Below, piece after piece: positions 1 through 7,228 of a DNA stretch of 24,222 nt (within the stretch, counting starts at the first letter, position 1; each line of letters starts with the position of its first letter). A model generated the notes under the pieces. That model was not told the origin of the DNA. It did no database searches and saw only the letters and a program-made list of their open reading frames with translations. Location: NCBI GenBank assembly GCA_045617225.1, contig JAZLIC010000083.1, forward strand, positions 1 to 24,222. The letters run 5' to 3'. Made by a program: the position numbers and the translations under genes. The DNA is from JAZLIC01 sp045617225. GTDB taxonomy: Bacteria; Bacillota; Clostridia; Monoglobales; Monoglobaceae.

Positions 1-15
1 ATAATAAAATTTGTC

Positions 16-42
16 GAAAAATCTAATAGTATTAGATTTTTC
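16..42. other. Perfect AT-rich palindrome
   Basis: A 13-base arm at 16-28 is exactly complementary to 30-42, with one central base. It sits just left of repeat copy 1, where the left arm of the full-length repeat would be expected. It may be a terminator of a gene outside the window or an unrelated hairpin at the truncation point. No function can be assigned. Confidence 0.6.
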
Positions 43-49
43 AATAAGT

Positions 50-130
50 CTTTTAGCTATGAACAAACTACACCTCTCGGCGTACCCTATGTACGCCTTC
101 GGGTTAGGTTTGTCCATTCTGAACATTTTT
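50..130 (+). repeat. Structured intergenic repeat, copy 1 (left-truncated)
   Basis: From CTTTTAGCTATGAACAAAC to CTGAACATTTTT this matches copies 2 and 3 at 4015-4118 and 15449-15552 almost base for base. It contains the central hairpin GGCGTAC-CCTAT-GTACGCC and the wider pairing ACAAAC/GTTTGT. The left outer arm (A-tract, CCAGACCGC) is missing and is replaced by the sequence around the palindrome at 16-42. It lies behind the gyrA terminator. Confidence 0.85.
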
Positions 131-143
131 ACCTATCCCCGTA

Positions 144-188
144 TAAAAAACGGCTGTCTAAAAACTGAGTGATAGTTTTTAAACAGCC
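144..188 (-). terminator. Intrinsic terminator of gyrA
   Basis: A 15-base arm at 152-166 pairs with 174-188, with one C-A mismatch and a 7-base loop. Read on the minus strand the hairpin is followed by a run of T (the A-run at 145-150). It begins about 20 bases past the gyrA stop codon, so it is placed to end the gyrA transcript. Confidence 0.85.
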
Positions 189-208
189 TCCTTTTTCTAC
201 GAATTTTT

Positions 209-2674
209 CTATTCTTCTTCTGCCTCGTCGTCCTCGTCAACTTCTTTGTCTACGCAAGCGACCGTTGCAACCTTTACATCATCTGCAAGACGCATAAGGC
301 GTACACCCTTGGTTACTCTGCCGTAGGTGCTTATCTCCTCTGTGTCCATACGAATAATTACACCCTCGGAGGTGATTAAGATAATATCATTCTCCGGCGT
401 TACAACCTCTATACCTGCAATGTTGCCGGTAGCCTCGCTTATCTTATATGCGGTCGTTCCCTTACCGCCTCTTGCCTGTATCTTATATTCGTCAAGCTCT
501 GTCTTTTTGCCGTAACCGTTTTCGCTTACAACCAAAATCTTTCCGCCTTCTTTATACAGGCTCATACCTACAACATAGTCGTCCTTGCCCAACATAATCG
601 CACGCACACCACGGGATACACGGCCCATTTGACGCACGTCTTTTTCGTTAAAGCGTATCATCTTGCCCCTGTAAGTACCGATAAATATGTCGTGGCTTCC
701 GTCGGTCAGGTCTACCTCAATAAGGCTGTCGCCCTCGTCTAACTTAATGGCAATCTTTCCGCCCTTTGGTGCATTCTCGTATTCGCTGAGGTCAGTCTTT
801 TTGATTACACCATTCTTGGTGCACATTGTAAGATACAGACCGTCCACATACTCCCTGATAGGAATCATTGCTGAAATCTTCTCACCGGCTTCAAGCGGAA
901 TAATGTTTATAACAGGTGTACCCTTTGCCTGTCTGCCTGCCTCGGGGATTTCGTATGCCTTTATGCGGTACATTCTTCCCATATTTGTGAAGAACATAAT
1001 ATGTGCGTGGGTTGAGGATACAAACATTGTTGATACAAAGTCCTCTTCTTTTGTTTGAAGTCCGATAATTCCTTTACCGCCACGGCGTTGGCTCCTGTAA
1101 GTATCTACGGGCAGACGCTTGATATATCCCTGATGAGTCATTGTGATAACGTTATCTTCTTCCTCAATCAAGTCCTCAATGTCAATATCGTCTGCAACAG
1201 GCTCAATACTTGTGCGGCGGTCATCGCCGAACTTTTCTTTGATGGCGGTAATTTCCTCTTTGATTATATTCATAACCAAAGCTTCGTCATTTAAAATATT
1301 GCTGAGGTGCTTGATAAGTGCCAAAATCTCGTTATACTCGTTGATAACCTTTTCTCGCTCCATACCTGCAAGTCTGCCAAGGCGCATATCAAGGATTGCC
1401 TGTGCCTGAATATCGCTCAGTCCGAAACGCTCCATCAACTGCTCTTTTGCGTTGTTGTAGCTGTTTCGGATAATATTGACGACTTCGTCAATATTATCAA
1501 GGGCAATTTTGAGGCCTTCTAAAATATGGGCACGTGCCTCCGCCTTCTTTTTATCAAACTCTGTACGGCGGATAATAACCTGCTTCTGGAAATCGATATA
1601 ATGCTCTAAAATTTCTTTAAGGTTAAGTACCTTAGGTGTGGTCTGGTCAACAAGAGCAAGCATAATCACGCCGAAGGTGTCTTCAAGCTGAGTATACTTA
1701 TAAAGTTGGTTCAGTACGATATTGGCGTTTATATCACGTTTAAGCTCGATAACAATTCTAAGGCCGTCTCTGTCGGACTCATCACGAAGGTCGGAAATAC
1801 CTTCTATGCGCTTATCGTGGACAAGCTCTGCAATCTTCTCAATAAGGCGTGCCTTGTTTACCATATACGGGATTTCCGTTACGATAATGCGTTCACGGCT
1901 TTCCTTCCAGGGCTGTATCTCCGCTTTTGCACGGAGCTTAATCTTGCCCCTGCCGGTATGGTAAGCGGCACGGATACCGCTTGTGCCCATAATCTGCGCC
2001 CCGGTCGGGAAGTCAGGCCCCGGGATATATTCCATAATCTCATCAACGGTAAGCTCGGGATTGTCGATAAGTGCAACTACACCGTCGATAACCTCGCTTA
2101 AATTATGTGGCGGTATGTTTGTTGCCATACCTACCGCAATACCGTTTGAACCGTTTACCAAAAGGTTCGGGAACCTTGACGGAAGTACGATAGGCTCCTG
2201 ACGGCTCTCGTCAAAGTTAGGCATAAAGTCAACGGTGTCTTTTTCTATGTCTGTGAGCATATTCATAGACAACTTTGCCATTCTTGCCTCTGTGTATCTG
2301 TACGCCGCAGCGCCGTCACCGTCAATACTGCCGAAGTTACCGTTTCCGTCAACCATAGGATAACGGAGCGAGAAGTCCTGTGCCATACGCACAAGTGAGT
2401 CATAAACCGCCGCATCACCGTGCGGATGGTATCTGCCAAGCACATCACCTACGGTGGTGGCACACTTTCTGTATGCCTTGTCAGGTGTGATGCCGTCCTC
2501 GTACATTGCGTAAAGGATACGCCTGTGAACAGGCTTTAAGCCGTCACGCACATCAGGCAATGCACGGCCTACAATAACCGACATTGCATAGTCAATGTAC
2601 GATTTCTGCATCTCACCGTTTAACTCAACGGGAATAACTTTAAGTTTTGATGGGTCAAAAATCTCATTAGCCAA
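209..2674 (-). CDS. gyrA: DNA gyrase subunit A
   Basis: GyrA is the breakage-reunion subunit of the A2B2 gyrase that introduces negative supercoils. At 821 residues it is the usual Bacillota size. Visible features are the N-terminal winged-helix core, the AAAYRYTE motif with the catalytic tyrosine at Tyr127, the coiled-coil/exit-gate region around residues 350-490, the GyrA box QRRGGKG at 529-535 opening the C-terminal beta-pinwheel, and an acidic tail. The start codon is TTG, chosen because AGGAGGT (2681-2687) lies 6 bases upstream and the next in-frame ATG is inside the conserved core. In the quinolone-resistance region the sequence is HPHGDAAVYD, so Ala88 replaces the serine at E. coli position 83. 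The gene stands alone here, about 18 kb from gyrB and on the opposite strand. Confidence 0.98.
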   Translation of the reverse strand: MANEIFDPSKLKVIPVELNGEMQKSYIDYAMSVIVGRALPDVRDGLKPVHRRILYAMYEDGITPDKAYRKCATTVGDVLGRYHPHGDAAVYDSLVRMAQDFSLRYPMVDGNGNFGSIDGDGAAAYRYTEARMAKLSMNMLTDIEKDTVDFMPNFDESRQEPIVLPSRFPNLLVNGSNGIAVGMATNIPPHNLSEVIDGVVALIDNPELTVDEIMEYIPGPDFPTGAQIMGTSGIRAAYHTGRGKIKLRAKAEIQPWKESRERIIVTEIPYMVNKARLIEKIAELVHDKRIEGISDLRDESDRDGLRIVIELKRDINANIVLNQLYKYTQLEDTFGVIMLALVDQTTPKVLNLKEILEHYIDFQKQVIIRRTEFDKKKAEARAHILEGLKIALDNIDEVVNIIRNSYNNAKEQLMERFGLSDIQAQAILDMRLGRLAGMEREKVINEYNEILALIKHLSNILNDEALVMNIIKEEITAIKEKFGDDRRTSIEPVADDIDIEDLIEEEDNVITMTHQGYIKRLPVDTYRSQRRGGKGIIGLQTKEEDFVSTMFVSSTHAHIMFFTNMGRMYRIKAYEIPEAGRQAKGTPVINIIPLEAGEKISAMIPIREYVDGLYLTMCTKNGVIKKTDLSEYENAPKGGKIAIKLDEGDSLIEVDLTDGSHDIFIGTYRGKMIRFNEKDVRQMGRVSRGVRAIMLGKDDYVVGMSLYKEGGKILVVSENGYGKKTELDEYKIQARGGKGTTAYKISEATGNIAGIEVVTPENDIILITSEGVIIRMDTEEISTYGRVTKGVRLMRLADDVKVATVACVDKEVDEDDEAEEE

Positions 2675-2730
2675 AAAATTACCTCCTGATGTAATTTTTA
2701 ATCAAATACTATACATTTATAATATTCGCC

Positions 2731-2759
2731 AAAAAAGCCTCATTTCCTCTTTACAGGCT
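2731..2759 (-). other. Weak hairpin plus T-run in gyrA leader region
   Basis: Read on the minus strand, AGCCT and AGGCT (forward 2755-2759 and 2736-2740) can form a short stem followed directly by six Ts, about 60 bases before the gyrA start. It resembles a small attenuator or terminator, but the stem is only 5 bp. I saw no convincing minus-strand promoter for gyrA between 2688 and 2870. Confidence 0.25.
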
Positions 2760-2870
2760 GAAAAATTATCTTAATTTTTAAATCGGCTTCCTTTTTTCTT
2801 CCTTTTTTTCTTTGTCGCAAACTGCCGAAAATACACATAAATTTTAATACATAAATATACTCACAAGGGA

Positions 2871-2899
2871 TTGACAGAAGCAAAAACATATTGTATTAT
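2871..2899 (+). promoter_or_regulatory. SigA-type promoter for the MreB-family gene
   Basis: Consensus TTGACA at 2871-2876, a 17-base spacer, then TATTAT at 2894-2899. It lies 77 bases before the ATG at 2976. The downstream leader carries the near-direct repeats ATATGTAACAG and ATATGTAACAT (2899-2922). Confidence 0.85.
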
Positions 2900-2975
2900 A
2901 TATGTAACAGATATGTAACATAATTGTAATATAATTTTGATGGGCAGGACGCCCTTGTATTTAAAGGAGATTTTT

Positions 2976-4001
2976 ATGTTTGGACAAGATATAGGTATAG
3001 ATTTAGGTACCGCTTCCGTATTGGTTTATGTAAAGGGAGAGGGTATCGTATCTAAGGAACCGTCCGTTGTGGCGGTGGACAAGACAACAAACAGACTTTT
3101 GGCAGTCGGCGAGGAAGCACGCCTTATGCTTGGTCGCACACCGGGAAATGTTGTTGCGATACGCCCGCTCAGAGAGGGTGTTATTTCCGATTACAGTATA
3201 ACCGAGAGAATGATAAAATACTTTTTGCAAAATGTGGTTGGCAGGAGCTGGCTCAGCAGTCTGTTTAAGCCGCGTGTTATTATCTGCGTTCCGAGTGCGG
3301 TGACCGAGGTAGAGGAGCGTGCAGTTGTAGATGCAGGAATGCAGGCAGGTGCAAGCAAGGTCTATTTGATAGAGGAACCTTTGCCAGCGGCAATCGGTGC
3401 AGGAATTGATATTTCTAAGCCTTGCGGAAGTATGGTTGTGGATATCGGCGGCGGAACAAGTGATATTGCGGTTATCTCCCTCGGCGGCATAGTGGTGAGC
3501 GAATCTATCAAGATTGCAGGTGACAAGTTTGATGATGCCATCGTAAAGTATATACGCAAGAAGTATAATATGCTTATTGGTGAGCGAAGCGCAGAGGAGC
3601 TTAAAACCAAAATCGGTTGCGTTTATAAGAGGGATACCCTTCTTGCTATGGATGTGCGCGGCAGAAGTCTGGTATCGGGACTGCCTAAGACCATACAGGT
3701 ATCAAGCGACGAGATTTACGAAGCGCTTTCGGAAACTGCCGCAGGTATCGTAGATGCAGTAAAGGCGGTGCTTGAAGATACTCCGCCGGAGCTTATCGGT
3801 GACATAAGCGCACAGGGAATAATTCTGACAGGCGGCGGTTCTCTTATCTATGGTATGGATAAGCTTATCCAAAGCGAAACGGGAATAAATGCCATAATCG
3901 CCGAGGACGCAGAGTCGTGTGTTGCCTTAGGTACAGGCAAGGCACTTGAAAATATCGAGATACTTAAAGCGTATAACTCGGGTGCAAAACATATGCAATA
4001 A
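2976..4001 (+). CDS. MreB/Mbl-family rod-shape actin homologue
   Basis: A 341-residue bacterial actin. MreB-family proteins form membrane-bound filaments that guide lateral peptidoglycan synthesis. The actin-fold nucleotide motifs are all visible: phosphate-1 IDLGTASV (8-15), phosphate-2 VVDIGGGTSD (154-163) and the adenosine loop ILTGGGSL (283-290). The ATG at 2976 is chosen over an in-frame upstream ATG at 2937 because AAAGGAG (2963-2969) lies just before it and because family proteins start at MFG-x-DIGIDLGT. It has its own promoter and no mreC or mreD beside it, so it resembles the solitary paralogues Mbl or MreBH more than the MreB of an mreBCD operon. I cannot tell which paralogue it is. 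Confidence 0.93.
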   Translation: MFGQDIGIDLGTASVLVYVKGEGIVSKEPSVVAVDKTTNRLLAVGEEARLMLGRTPGNVVAIRPLREGVISDYSITERMIKYFLQNVVGRSWLSSLFKPRVIICVPSAVTEVEERAVVDAGMQAGASKVYLIEEPLPAAIGAGIDISKPCGSMVVDIGGGTSDIAVISLGGIVVSESIKIAGDKFDDAIVKYIRKKYNMLIGERSAEELKTKIGCVYKRDTLLAMDVRGRSLVSGLPKTIQVSSDEIYEALSETAAGIVDAVKAVLEDTPPELIGDISAQGIILTGGGSLIYGMDKLIQSETGINAIIAEDAESCVALGTGKALENIEILKAYNSGAKHMQ

Positions 4002-4014
4002 AAATGGAAATGTT

Positions 4015-4118
4015 AAAAAAGCCCAGACCGCTAAAAACTTTTAGCTATGAACAAACTACACCTCTCGGCGTACCCTATGTACGCCTTCGGGTTAGGTTTG
4101 TCCATTCTGAGCATTTTT
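4015..4118 (+). repeat. Structured intergenic repeat, copy 2 (full length, 104 bp)
   Basis: It lies between the convergent MreB-family and terL genes. Left end AAAAAAGCCCAG pairs with right end CTGAGCATTTTT, enclosing a small stem (GCTAAAA/TTTTAGC) and a larger hairpin (ACAAAC/GTTTGT outside, GGCGTAC-CCTAT-GTACGCC inside). Same length as copy 3. The A-tract on the left and T-tract on the right would suit a terminator working in both directions. Confidence 0.9.
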
Positions 4119-4144
4119 AACTATTCCATTCTAAACAGTCCTTT

Positions 4145-5536
4145 TTATATCAGAAAACGATTATACTTTTGTATCGAGTCCAAGGGGTTATACTCCAAGG
4201 ACTTTTTTTCTTGCGGCTTTGTGGGGGTTATGGGATTTGACATCAAAAAATATTTCAGCGCATCATAAAGATGGTCCTCCTGTCTTGTGTCAACGTCCTC
4301 CGGGATTGTGGGGTCGTATTTAAGCTCCGGCAAGGTGCGTAGTATATTTTTACAATCGGAAAAGAAGTATATTTTAGGCAGGCCCTCTTTATCAAAATTC
4401 AAGCGATAATGCACCTGCATTTTGCCTGCGAGGCGGTTGTTTTTCCCCTTTTCAAAATATACGCCGCACTTTTCCATCATCTCCGCTATGCTCCCTTCCG
4501 ATGAGCCTGTCTGGTTCCAGATAGCAGGGTCGGCAATCCCCACAATGGGGAGGTCGCTTTTCTCCTCCGCTTCAAGCTCTGAAATCTTTTCGGCGATTTG
4601 TTGCGCAGTCCAACGCACCCCTGTATCGGGCGTGCCGGTGCAGCCGTAAAGCTCACGGTAGTTATAGGCACAGCCGTCAGGGTCAACTGCGTACCAAGAC
4701 ACCGCAAAAGGCTTTGTATATCCAAAGTCAAAGGTGCGAAACCGCCGCCAGGACGACGGAATTTTAAAGGGAGCGATAACATGGCTGAAACGCCTTGTAT
4801 CGTAGCCTAAGGGGTTGTTTCGCCATTCGGTAAACACCTGACCGTCAAAAATATCCCACTCGCCGTACAAAAGCGCCTTCTTCTCGTTTTCGGGCAGTTT
4901 TTCAAGACGCTTTATATAGTTTGGGTCGGCGGACATCAAAAAACTGTTGTCGGTTACCGACGACGGCAGAAACAGTCGGCTTGTGCCGAACTCGTCCGTA
5001 AACTTCTCGTTTGGGGTATGGCCGCTTATAAAGCGTGCCTTTACCCAATTATGACCGATGCCGCCGGGGTTGGTGCTTGATTTTATCTGCTTTGGATAAG
5101 GGTTTGCGCCACGGAGCCTTGATAAAAGGTAGGTATATTGTCCCTCGGTAAAATGGGTAAGCTCGTCAAAGCGTATGGTATCGTATTCAGCACCTTGGTA
5201 CCTCAGCACATCTTTTTCTGCGGCACAGTAACCGAACTCTATTACCGAGCCGTTTTTAAACTGCCATTTGTGTGCAGATGATGAATAGCGTGCCGCCGAT
5301 AACGGATAAAAGTTAAGGGACACCATTATAAGCGAATGTTCAAGCTCCGGCATGGTACGCCTTAAAATCAGTTGCTTACTGCCCTTGTATTTAAGGGCGT
5401 ATAAAAGGGCGTCAATCAACTGCCCGTAAGACTTGCCGCCTCCTGCCGCACCGCCGAAGAGGACTTCGTCTGCGTCCGCCCTTAAAAACGCAAGCTGGTT
5501 TTTGGTTACTTTTAAGGTTAGTTCTTCTTTCTTCAT
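4145..5536 (-). CDS. Phage terminase large subunit (TerL)
   Basis: TerL is the ATPase-nuclease that pumps phage DNA into the prohead through the portal and cuts it. The 463-residue protein looks complete. The N-terminal ATPase has Walker A GGAAGGGKS (28-36) and Walker B IRFDE (121-125). The C-terminal RNase H-like nuclease has acidic residues in FDFGY (Asp270), IADPAIW (Asp337) and DHLYDALKYF (Asp421, Asp425). The start overlaps the preceding stop by ATGA, so translation is probably coupled, and AAAGGTG lies just upstream. It is the last gene of a minus-strand unit that begins at the repressor's divergent promoter, and copy 2 of the repeat follows it. Confidence 0.94.
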   Translation of the reverse strand: MKKEELTLKVTKNQLAFLRADADEVLFGGAAGGGKSYGQLIDALLYALKYKGSKQLILRRTMPELEHSLIMVSLNFYPLSAARYSSSAHKWQFKNGSVIEFGYCAAEKDVLRYQGAEYDTIRFDELTHFTEGQYTYLLSRLRGANPYPKQIKSSTNPGGIGHNWVKARFISGHTPNEKFTDEFGTSRLFLPSSVTDNSFLMSADPNYIKRLEKLPENEKKALLYGEWDIFDGQVFTEWRNNPLGYDTRRFSHVIAPFKIPSSWRRFRTFDFGYTKPFAVSWYAVDPDGCAYNYRELYGCTGTPDTGVRWTAQQIAEKISELEAEEKSDLPIVGIADPAIWNQTGSSEGSIAEMMEKCGVYFEKGKNNRLAGKMQVHYRLNFDKEGLPKIYFFSDCKNILRTLPELKYDPTIPEDVDTRQEDHLYDALKYFLMSNPITPTKPQEKKSLEYNPLDSIQKYNRFLI

Positions 5537-5721
5537 TCAATCACCTTTATGGTCACATCTAAGCCGGAGCCGGTATTTTCCGCTTCCGAAAGGGTTTCCT
5601 GCTTGTCCAAAAAGGAAAGTATCTCCTTAGCGGCAGAGAACTCCACTCTTTCGTTGCCGCAGTTTAAAAGCTCTTGGAGCTTATCTATCGCTTCTCTTGC
5701 CTTTTCAATATTTGTGTCCAT
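5533..5721 (-). CDS. Small phage protein upstream of TerL
   Basis: A 62-residue, mostly charged and helical protein with no recognised motif. I start it at the ATG at 5721 because AGGTG (5731-5735) is 9 bases upstream; a GTG four codons earlier has no such site. Its stop overlaps the terL start by ATGA and its 5' end overlaps the previous gene. Position next to TerL makes a terminase-accessory role possible, but it is shorter than usual small terminases and lacks a visible helix-turn-helix. Confidence 0.6.
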   Translation of the reverse strand: MDTNIEKAREAIDKLQELLNCGNERVEFSAAKEILSFLDKQETLSEAENTGSGLDVTIKVIE

Positions 5722-6118
5722 ATGTATCTTCACCTACTGTCTGTCCCACTAATTTTTGAAGGGCTCTGTCGTGTATGCGGAACGCCTGCCGCCTGCTGTA
5801 AAATATATGGAACTCCATTGCGTCCCAGGAGATATGGTTTAAGTATTTTGCGGTAAGCACCGTCCTTTCATCTGCATCTAAAAGGGATAGGAGGCGTTCT
5901 GTATCGTCAAGACAGTTTATGTATCTTTTTTGCGCTCTCTCTGCCTGATGGCGATAGAACGCCCTGTCCCTTTCCGTGCTTCCCGATGCAGGGAGCAGAG
6001 CTGTATGCAACAGCTCCGAATAAAACTTTACTTTAAGGTCAACCTCTTTTTTTAAAAGAGTAATATTTCTGAACCACTTTTTAACTTCATCTGTTGTAGT
6101 AAACTTCATTTTTTTCAT
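5705..6118 (-). CDS. ArpU/sigma-like phage transcriptional regulator
   Basis: A 137-residue protein. The last 60 residues resemble a sigma-70 region 4 helix-turn-helix (LDADERTVL followed by a second helix containing YSRRQAFRI), the arrangement seen in ArpU/RinA-like late regulators that sit just before terminase genes in Bacillota phages. The N-terminal half is charged and helical. The start at 6118 is set by an ATGA overlap with the preceding gene and by an AAAAGGA purine run; a longer frame to 6166 would overlap that gene by about 50 bases. By analogy it would activate the packaging genes. The assignment rests on size, helix pattern and position. Confidence 0.65.
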   Translation of the reverse strand: MKKMKFTTTDEVKKWFRNITLLKKEVDLKVKFYSELLHTALLPASGSTERDRAFYRHQAERAQKRYINCLDDTERLLSLLDADERTVLTAKYLNHISWDAMEFHIFYSRRQAFRIHDRALQKLVGQTVGEDTYGHKY

Positions 6119-6357
6119 TCCTTTTCTTTTAAATTTTCGTATCGGCAAAGGCATAGCAGAGAACAAAAATATCTCCCTGCCTCATCTCGTACATTTTGGA
6201 TATCGCCGTCATAAAGCTCCTCGCCGCACTCGGCGCACATGGAAAAGCAACGCTTTGGTTCCTCATTGTACGGATATCCGGTTTTAATTATTTTCATAAT
6301 AATAGGGTGGGTCAAAATTTCCCTTCTTTCTTCTTGATTTCTTAAAAGTGTACACAA
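6115..6357 (-). CDS. Small zinc-ribbon-like phage protein
   Basis: First gene of the rightmost phage unit. Up to 80 residues, with CAECG followed later by FCSLLCLC, a pattern that could bind one zinc ion. No family is recognised. The start is uncertain: a TTG at 6357, a TTG at 6315 after AAGGGA, or the ATG at 6297, which gives a 60-residue protein with the cysteine region intact. The stop overlaps the next start by ATGA. It is probably under the minus-strand promoter at 6395-6422. Confidence 0.55.
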   Translation of the reverse strand: MCTLLRNQEERREILTHPIIMKIIKTGYPYNEEPKRCFSMCAECGEELYDGDIQNVRDEAGRYFCSLLCLCRYENLKEKE

Positions 6358-6380
6358 TTCTCTTTTAGAATATCAAAAGA

Positions 6381-6405
6381 CCGGATATATTTTTATTATA
6401 TATCG
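6381..6405. promoter_or_regulatory. Palindrome over the phage promoter -10 (likely operator)
   Basis: CCGGATATAT at 6381-6390 is mirrored by ATATATCGG at 6397-6405. It covers the -10 of the minus-strand promoter, where a bound repressor would block RNA polymerase. The operator role is inferred from position. Confidence 0.5.
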
Positions 6406-6422
6406 GATTTTTTGTTTGTCAA
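6395..6422 (-). promoter_or_regulatory. Minus-strand promoter of the phage unit ending in terL
   Basis: On the minus strand TTGACA (forward 6417-6422), a 16-base spacer and TATAAT (forward 6395-6400), both consensus. It points away from the repressor gene into 6357-4145. Together with the plus-strand promoter at 6455-6484 it forms a typical divergent lysogeny switch. Confidence 0.8.
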
Positions 6423-6456
6423 GAAAAATCGTATCAATTTTTTTGATATTTTTCTT
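6421..6456. promoter_or_regulatory. Inverted repeat between the divergent promoters (likely operator)
   Basis: The arms are AAGAAAAAT-(CG)-TATCAA at 6421-6437 and TTGATA-TTTTTCTT at 6443-6456, separated by TTTTT; apart from the CG insertion they match exactly. It touches the -35 boxes of both divergent promoters. A further TATCAAAA half-site occurs at 6371-6378. This fits binding by the adjacent repressor dimer. Confidence 0.65.
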
Positions 6457-6484
6457 GCAAAAAAGAGTAATTGTGTGTTATACT
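6455..6484 (+). promoter_or_regulatory. Promoter of the S24-type repressor gene
   Basis: TTGCAA at 6455-6460, an 18-base spacer, TATACT at 6479-6484, 30 bases before the ATG at 6515, with AAGGAGG at 6501-6507. The -35 abuts the inverted repeat, so autoregulation is likely. Confidence 0.7.
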
Positions 6485-6514
6485 GACAATATAAACTTTT
6501 AAGGAGGCTTATAT

Positions 6515-7228
6515 ATGGCAAGTGAAGTAATAAGTCAAAAGCTTAGAGAGGCACGAAAAAGGAAGGGCCTTTCTCAGCAGGATTTGTGTAAGATTTTCAA
6601 AGTAGGGCAATCTACTTTCAGTGCGTGGGAGAATGGCATTTCGGAGCCTGATATAAGCCGTTTTTTAAAGCTTTGCGAAATTTATGAAATCAGTGATATA
6701 CTCAAATATTTTACAGGCAAAATAAGTACCGAAGATATTATTTCTCTGCCTGAGGAGGAGCTGCTTAAAAAATTAAGAGAGCTTCCCAAAGACGGATATG
6801 CTGCGGTAGAGAATTGTCTTGACTTTGAGTATAAGCGAATGATTAGAGCAAAGCTTAAAAGCGGCAGTGAACTGAGGCGGATTAAGGTTGTGCTTCAACC
6901 TGCGGCGGCAGGCTTCGGAAACTATTTAAGCGATGTGGACTCAGAGGAGATGACTCTCCTTGCGCCAAAAGACGCAGATATAGGCGTCAGAATTTCCGGT
7001 AACAGTATGGAGCCGCTTATCTCCGACGGTGATATTGTATTTATAAAGTATCGGCCTACCATCGATGAAGGGGATATAGGTATCTTTTGTTTAAACGGCG
7101 AAGCTTATTGCAAAAAGCTCTCCTTCATTGACGGTATTCCGTGTCTGGTCTCCCTTAACTCTAAGTACCGACCGATTATAATCGGCAAAGAGGACAGACT
7201 TATTACCTACGGCAAGGTTTTGTTATAG
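6515..7228 (+). CDS. Phage repressor: HTH (XRE) plus S24 LexA-like protease
   Basis: A 237-residue CI/LexA-type repressor. Residues 7-65 form an XRE helix-turn-helix (LSQQDLCKIFKVGQSTFSAW). The C-terminal half is an S24 self-cleaving domain: probable cleavage at Ala132-Gly133, catalytic Ser164 in GNSMEPLI and Lys200 in EAYCKKL. In this family contact with RecA filaments triggers self-cleavage, so DNA damage would release the divergent phage unit. AAGGAGG is 7 bases before the ATG. Its stop overlaps the stop of the convergent portal gene by 6 bases, so the 3' ends are antisense to each other. All catalytic residues look intact. Confidence 0.92.
   Translation: MASEVISQKLREARKRKGLSQQDLCKIFKVGQSTFSAWENGISEPDISRFLKLCEIYEISDILKYFTGKISTEDIISLPEEELLKKLRELPKDGYAAVENCLDFEYKRMIRAKLKSGSELRRIKVVLQPAAAGFGNYLSDVDSEEMTLLAPKDADIGVRISGNSMEPLISDGDIVFIKYRPTIDEGDIGIFCLNGEAYCKKLSFIDGIPCLVSLNSKYRPIIIGKEDRLITYGKVLL

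Noticed and set aside
327..2201. Numerous plus-strand open frames opposite gyrA
   Set aside because: They are antisense shadows of a strongly conserved gene, with no ribosome sites or recognisable products.
4047..4268. Plus-strand open frame through repeat copy 2 (and similar frames at 15444-15668 and 23373-23570)
   Set aside because: The shared peptide arises only because the repeat is read in frame; there is no ribosome site and the frames end in unrelated sequence or overlap terL.
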